This document shows, piece by piece, positions 4,925-7,074 of a stretch of DNA of 7,074 nucleotides. Location of the stretch: NCBI GenBank assembly GCA_945901215.1, contig CAMDKE010000146.1, positions 1 to 7,074 of the forward strand. The letters run 5' to 3'. The notes under the pieces are model-generated. The model saw only the letters and a program-made list of their open reading frames with translations, had not been told where the DNA came from and ran no database searches. Origin of the DNA: Comamonas sp. lk. Lineage in GTDB: Bacteria; Pseudomonadota; Gammaproteobacteria; Burkholderiales; Burkholderiaceae_C. Within the stretch, counting starts at the first letter, position 1; each line of letters begins with the position of its first letter. Both the position numbers and the translations under genes were made by a program.

Positions 4925-7012
4925 ATGCGTACTGAAACCGCCTCCACATCCCCGCTAGACCGCCTCAGCAGCCCCGAATCTGACCAGGCCGCGCCTGTCG
5001 ATCTGTCCATTGAACTGAGCCCGCCCCTGGTTCTGGCAGCAGCCCTGGTGTACATGATGGCGGCCAATGGCGAAATTGACGAGTCCGAGAGCAGCCAGCT
5101 CCAATCCGTTATTGGCAAAAACAAGCAGTTACTAGAGTGTGCGGTGGACTACGTGAAAGCCGTCCCCTTCGACCAGTTTTTGCGCGACGCCCCCGCGCAC
5201 ATGGGCCCGGCCGACAAGCTCAGCGTGCTGACCAATGTGTGTGACTCCATGATGTCCGACGGGTATGCAGACGAGCAAGAGTTGGACCTGCTGCACGCAA
5301 TGACCATCTCATTTGGCCTTAGCGACGAGTCGTTTGAGCCCTACTACCAGACCATTGCAATCAAAAACAACAAGACCGTACTGGGCCCCTACGAGGCCCA
5401 TGACATGGACCACGGCCGCATCAGCCCGCATCTGGCTCTGGCGGTCTGCCTGATTTACATGATGGCCTCCGACGGGTCGCTGGGACCTGAAGAAATTGGG
5501 CGGCTTCAGGCCCTGATTGGCGAGTTTGAGGGCCTGCAAAAGGTCGCCGTCAAGCACGCACTCAAGGTGAAGTCAGAAAAATTCTTAGCGCTGGCAGCGC
5601 AGGAACTGGAGCCGCAAGCCAGACTGTTCGTACTGGCCAATGTGGCCGACATCATGCTTTCAGACAGCTACGTCGAGCCGGCCGAGAAAAAACTGTTTGG
5701 CAATATGCTGGCGGCTTTCGACATCACAGAAGAGGACTTTAAGCCTCACTACCGGACCATTACAACCAAGAACATCCGGTCTTTTTCCTCCGATGACTTT
5801 GAGTACGTCGCCGCCGGTCAGCCGGAGTTGCCTGAAGCGACCTACGACAGCCAAATGGGTGCGACCATCAACCAAACCATGCGCGACAACATCGTCAAGG
5901 TGGCGCAAGGCTTTGGAAGCTCCAAAAAAATCGACCGCCTGGCCCGCAACTCGGCGCAGCAGTCCGGCGCCAGCAACGACCAGGCAGACGGCTCGAGCGA
6001 CAACTACAGGCCCCGAGCCAGACCCAGCCCATTTGGCAACAGCGACCCAGGCTACTCGGCTAACACCGGGCGCAAATTGGTTGCATTCAAACGCAGCAGC
6101 CCTGTTGATCTGCCGCCACCCTCGGGCGCTTTCGCAGCGCGGTCGCGTCCGTTTGGCAACGGCACCACACCAGACGACCACGACACGCTAACGGTGCAGT
6201 CTGGTGAAGACCAAGGCCGGCTATCCGTGAGTGCCAAGTCCGGCCGGCGCAATCCACCCCGCAAGCCATTGACGGTCCCCACCGCTGCCCAGCGCGAACG
6301 CGCCAAGGTGCGGCTCAAGGGAGTTGTGGACACCACCCAGGAGATCCGGGTGGAGGTTGACGAACTGGAAGCACGCAGGGGCGCAGTCGCCCCCGTTCAA
6401 AACGCCAAAACAGAGCCATTGGTGACCAAACCAGCGCCGGTGGTGCGAGCAGCCCCGGTGGCAAGTGCCGCGCCTTTAGTGCAATCAGCGCCCGTAGTGA
6501 CCGCAGTGGCAGTAGCGCCCGTGGTAAAGGCTGCGCCTGTCGTGCAAGTGGTGCAAGTGGCCCCGGCCATCGCCGTGCCAGTCCCAACCGAAGCAGTTCA
6601 TACCGAGGCAACCGCACAGGCCGCACCAAACCGGTGGGCGCAAAGTGCTGTAGCGGCAGGCCAGGGCTTGTTGCAGCAAATGCAGCAGGCCAAAGCGATG
6701 CTGCCCCCAGGGGCATTGCAGCTACCCAGCCCCAAAGCGGTGGCGCAGCGCCACTCGGCAGTGGCCACGCTGCTCGGTGGCCTGGCCATTGCGGCCGCCG
6801 CCAGTATTTTTGCTGGAATGGCGGTAGCCGCCTTGGTGCCGACCGGGGCAGCGCCGCCCTTGCGCACCACCAGCCTGGAGCCCTGCTGGCTGGCCAGCGC
6901 CCTGTCTAAGCAATCGGCACGGCCCCACGGCGACATGGGCTGCTGGCAAGCGCCCCAACCGCGATCGGTGATTGAACGCACGTTCTTGCGCAATCTGTCC
7001 TTGCCCCGTTAA
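4925..7012 (+). CDS. Tandem TerB-like domain protein with C-terminal membrane helix
   Basis: This 695-residue protein is not one I recognise by name. Residues 31-153 and 166-288 are two copies of an all-helical TerB-like domain that align without gaps at a 135-residue offset. Shared landmarks are the YMMAxxG motif at 43-49 and 178-184, the MSDG/LSDS acidic turns at 110-113 and 245-248, and FxPxYxTI at 137-144 and 272-279. TerB-like domains occur in tellurite-resistance and membrane-stress proteins and may bind metal ions through acidic residues. Residues 295-485 are polar and disordered, with PFGN twice (369-372, 409-412). Residues 486-570 are Pro/Ala/Val-rich with APVV repeats. One hydrophobic helix (about 612-637) is followed by a 58-residue tail with C654 and C673. 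There is no signal peptide, so the TerB domains should face the cytoplasm. The start at 4925 lacks a clear ribosome site, but the next Met (44) is inside the first domain. It may be a target of the upstream two-component system. Confidence 0.78.
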   Translation: MRTETASTSPLDRLSSPESDQAAPVDLSIELSPPLVLAAALVYMMAANGEIDESESSQLQSVIGKNKQLLECAVDYVKAVPFDQFLRDAPAHMGPADKLSVLTNVCDSMMSDGYADEQELDLLHAMTISFGLSDESFEPYYQTIAIKNNKTVLGPYEAHDMDHGRISPHLALAVCLIYMMASDGSLGPEEIGRLQALIGEFEGLQKVAVKHALKVKSEKFLALAAQELEPQARLFVLANVADIMLSDSYVEPAEKKLFGNMLAAFDITEEDFKPHYRTITTKNIRSFSSDDFEYVAAGQPELPEATYDSQMGATINQTMRDNIVKVAQGFGSSKKIDRLARNSAQQSGASNDQADGSSDNYRPRARPSPFGNSDPGYSANTGRKLVAFKRSSPVDLPPPSGAFAARSRPFGNGTTPDDHDTLTVQSGEDQGRLSVSAKSGRRNPPRKPLTVPTAAQRERAKVRLKGVVDTTQEIRVEVDELEARRGAVAPVQNAKTEPLVTKPAPVVRAAPVASAAPLVQSAPVVTAVAVAPVVKAAPVVQVVQVAPAIAVPVPTEAVHTEATAQAAPNRWAQSAVAAGQGLLQQMQQAKAMLPPGALQLPSPKAVAQRHSAVATLLGGLAIAAAASIFAGMAVAALVPTGAAPPLRTTSLEPCWLASALSKQSARPHGDMGCWQAPQPRSVIERTFLRNLSLPR
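5015..5788 (+). repeat. Internal duplication encoding two TerB-like domains
   Basis: The segments 5015-5383 and 5420-5788 encode 123-residue units that align gap-free at a 405-bp offset, with conserved helix landmarks but clearly diverged sequence. The duplication is therefore old. The second copy has kept one acidic turn (ASDG) and altered the other (LSDS for MSDG), so the two domains may differ in any ion binding. Confidence 0.72.
6386..6592 (+). repeat. Low-complexity Pro/Ala/Val linker with APVV repeats
   Basis: This stretch of the TerB-like gene encodes residues 488-556, in which APVV or close variants (APVA, APLV, APAI) recur about every 5-10 residues. Such linkers are extended and flexible and often span a distance between a membrane anchor and a soluble domain. 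The DNA repeats are degenerate, so this is a protein-level pattern, not a recent tandem expansion. Confidence 0.6.
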
Positions 7013-7017
7013 GCCTA

Positions 7018-7036
7018 GGGGCTTGGCCCCCTGTTT
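7018..7036 (+). terminator. Possible intrinsic terminator after the TerB-like gene
   Basis: GGGGC-TTG-GCCCC (7018-7030) forms a perfect 5-bp GC stem beginning 5 bases after the stop codon, followed by CTGTTT, a short and impure T-tract. It is a moderate intrinsic terminator candidate. Confidence 0.42.
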
Positions 7037-7050
7037 CCGGGGCATTTACC

Positions 7051-7066
7051 GGGAAAACACTTTCCC
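7051..7066. terminator. Second hairpin near the right edge
   Basis: GGGAAA-ACAC-TTTCCC is a perfect 6-bp stem with a 4-base loop. No T-run follows on the plus strand inside the window. It may back up the first hairpin or serve a convergent gene beyond the edge. Confidence 0.33.
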
Positions 7067-7074
7067 AGGATTCA

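Noticed and set aside
5640..6191. 183-codon plus-strand frame inside the TerB-like gene
   Set aside because: It lies within the second TerB unit and the disordered linker in another frame, is Ser/Thr/Ala/Pro-biased, and has no start context or domain. No sign of a frameshift in the main gene was seen.
4925..7012. A classical tellurite-resistance ter operon
   Set aside because: Only TerB-like domains are present. No terA, terC, terD, terE or terZ gene lies in the window, so tellurite resistance cannot be claimed.

Overview
The window looks like chromosomal DNA from a GC-rich beta-proteobacterium, probably Comamonadaceae (Rhodoferax/Polaromonas-like). This rests on protein style (the CysM sequence, the zinc-ribbon NUDIX start beside cysM) and on AT-rich promoter islands in otherwise GC-rich DNA. 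It is an inference from pattern recognition; no database was searched. No transposase, integrase, CRISPR array, tRNA or rRNA was seen.

Layout. (1) Positions 1-993, minus strand: the start of a NUDIX hydrolase gene that runs off the left edge, preceded by a complete cysM (cysteine synthase B). (2) 994-1258: a divergent intergenic region with a hairpin near cysM and an AT-rich island holding a perfect 12-bp palindrome and a tandem octamer. (3) 1259-1948, plus: an OmpR-family response regulator (RR1) with no kinase beside it. (4) 1949-2186: an intergenic region with three tandem 8-bp repeats. (5) 2187-2531, minus: a small FlaG-like protein with a sigma-28-type promoter candidate at the correct distance upstream. 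(6) 2743-4814, plus: a second OmpR-family regulator (RR2) overlapping by 4 bp a membrane histidine kinase whose periplasmic domain has four cysteines. (7) 4815-4924: a compact regulatory region with an 11-bp-period direct repeat, a sigma-70-like promoter candidate and an inverted repeat. (8) 4925-7012, plus: a 695-residue protein with two tandem TerB-like domains, a long Pro/Ala/Val-rich linker and one C-terminal membrane helix. Hairpins follow it at the right edge.

How the parts may work together. RR1 and RR2 align end to end without a gap (about 127 of 228 identities by hand count). Their dimerisation face is almost the same, and so is the first part of the DNA-recognition helix, so they probably bind overlapping sites and may both take signal from the single kinase. 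The AT-rich repeats sharing an AAGTT core (2029-2060 and 4823-4845) are natural candidates for those sites. One lies directly upstream of the TerB-like gene, which makes that gene the best guess for a target. A two-regulator, one-kinase circuit controlling a membrane-tethered double-TerB protein, with a FlaG-like gene inserted between the regulators, is the most unusual arrangement here. It remains a hypothesis. cysM and the NUDIX gene look like ordinary housekeeping neighbours.
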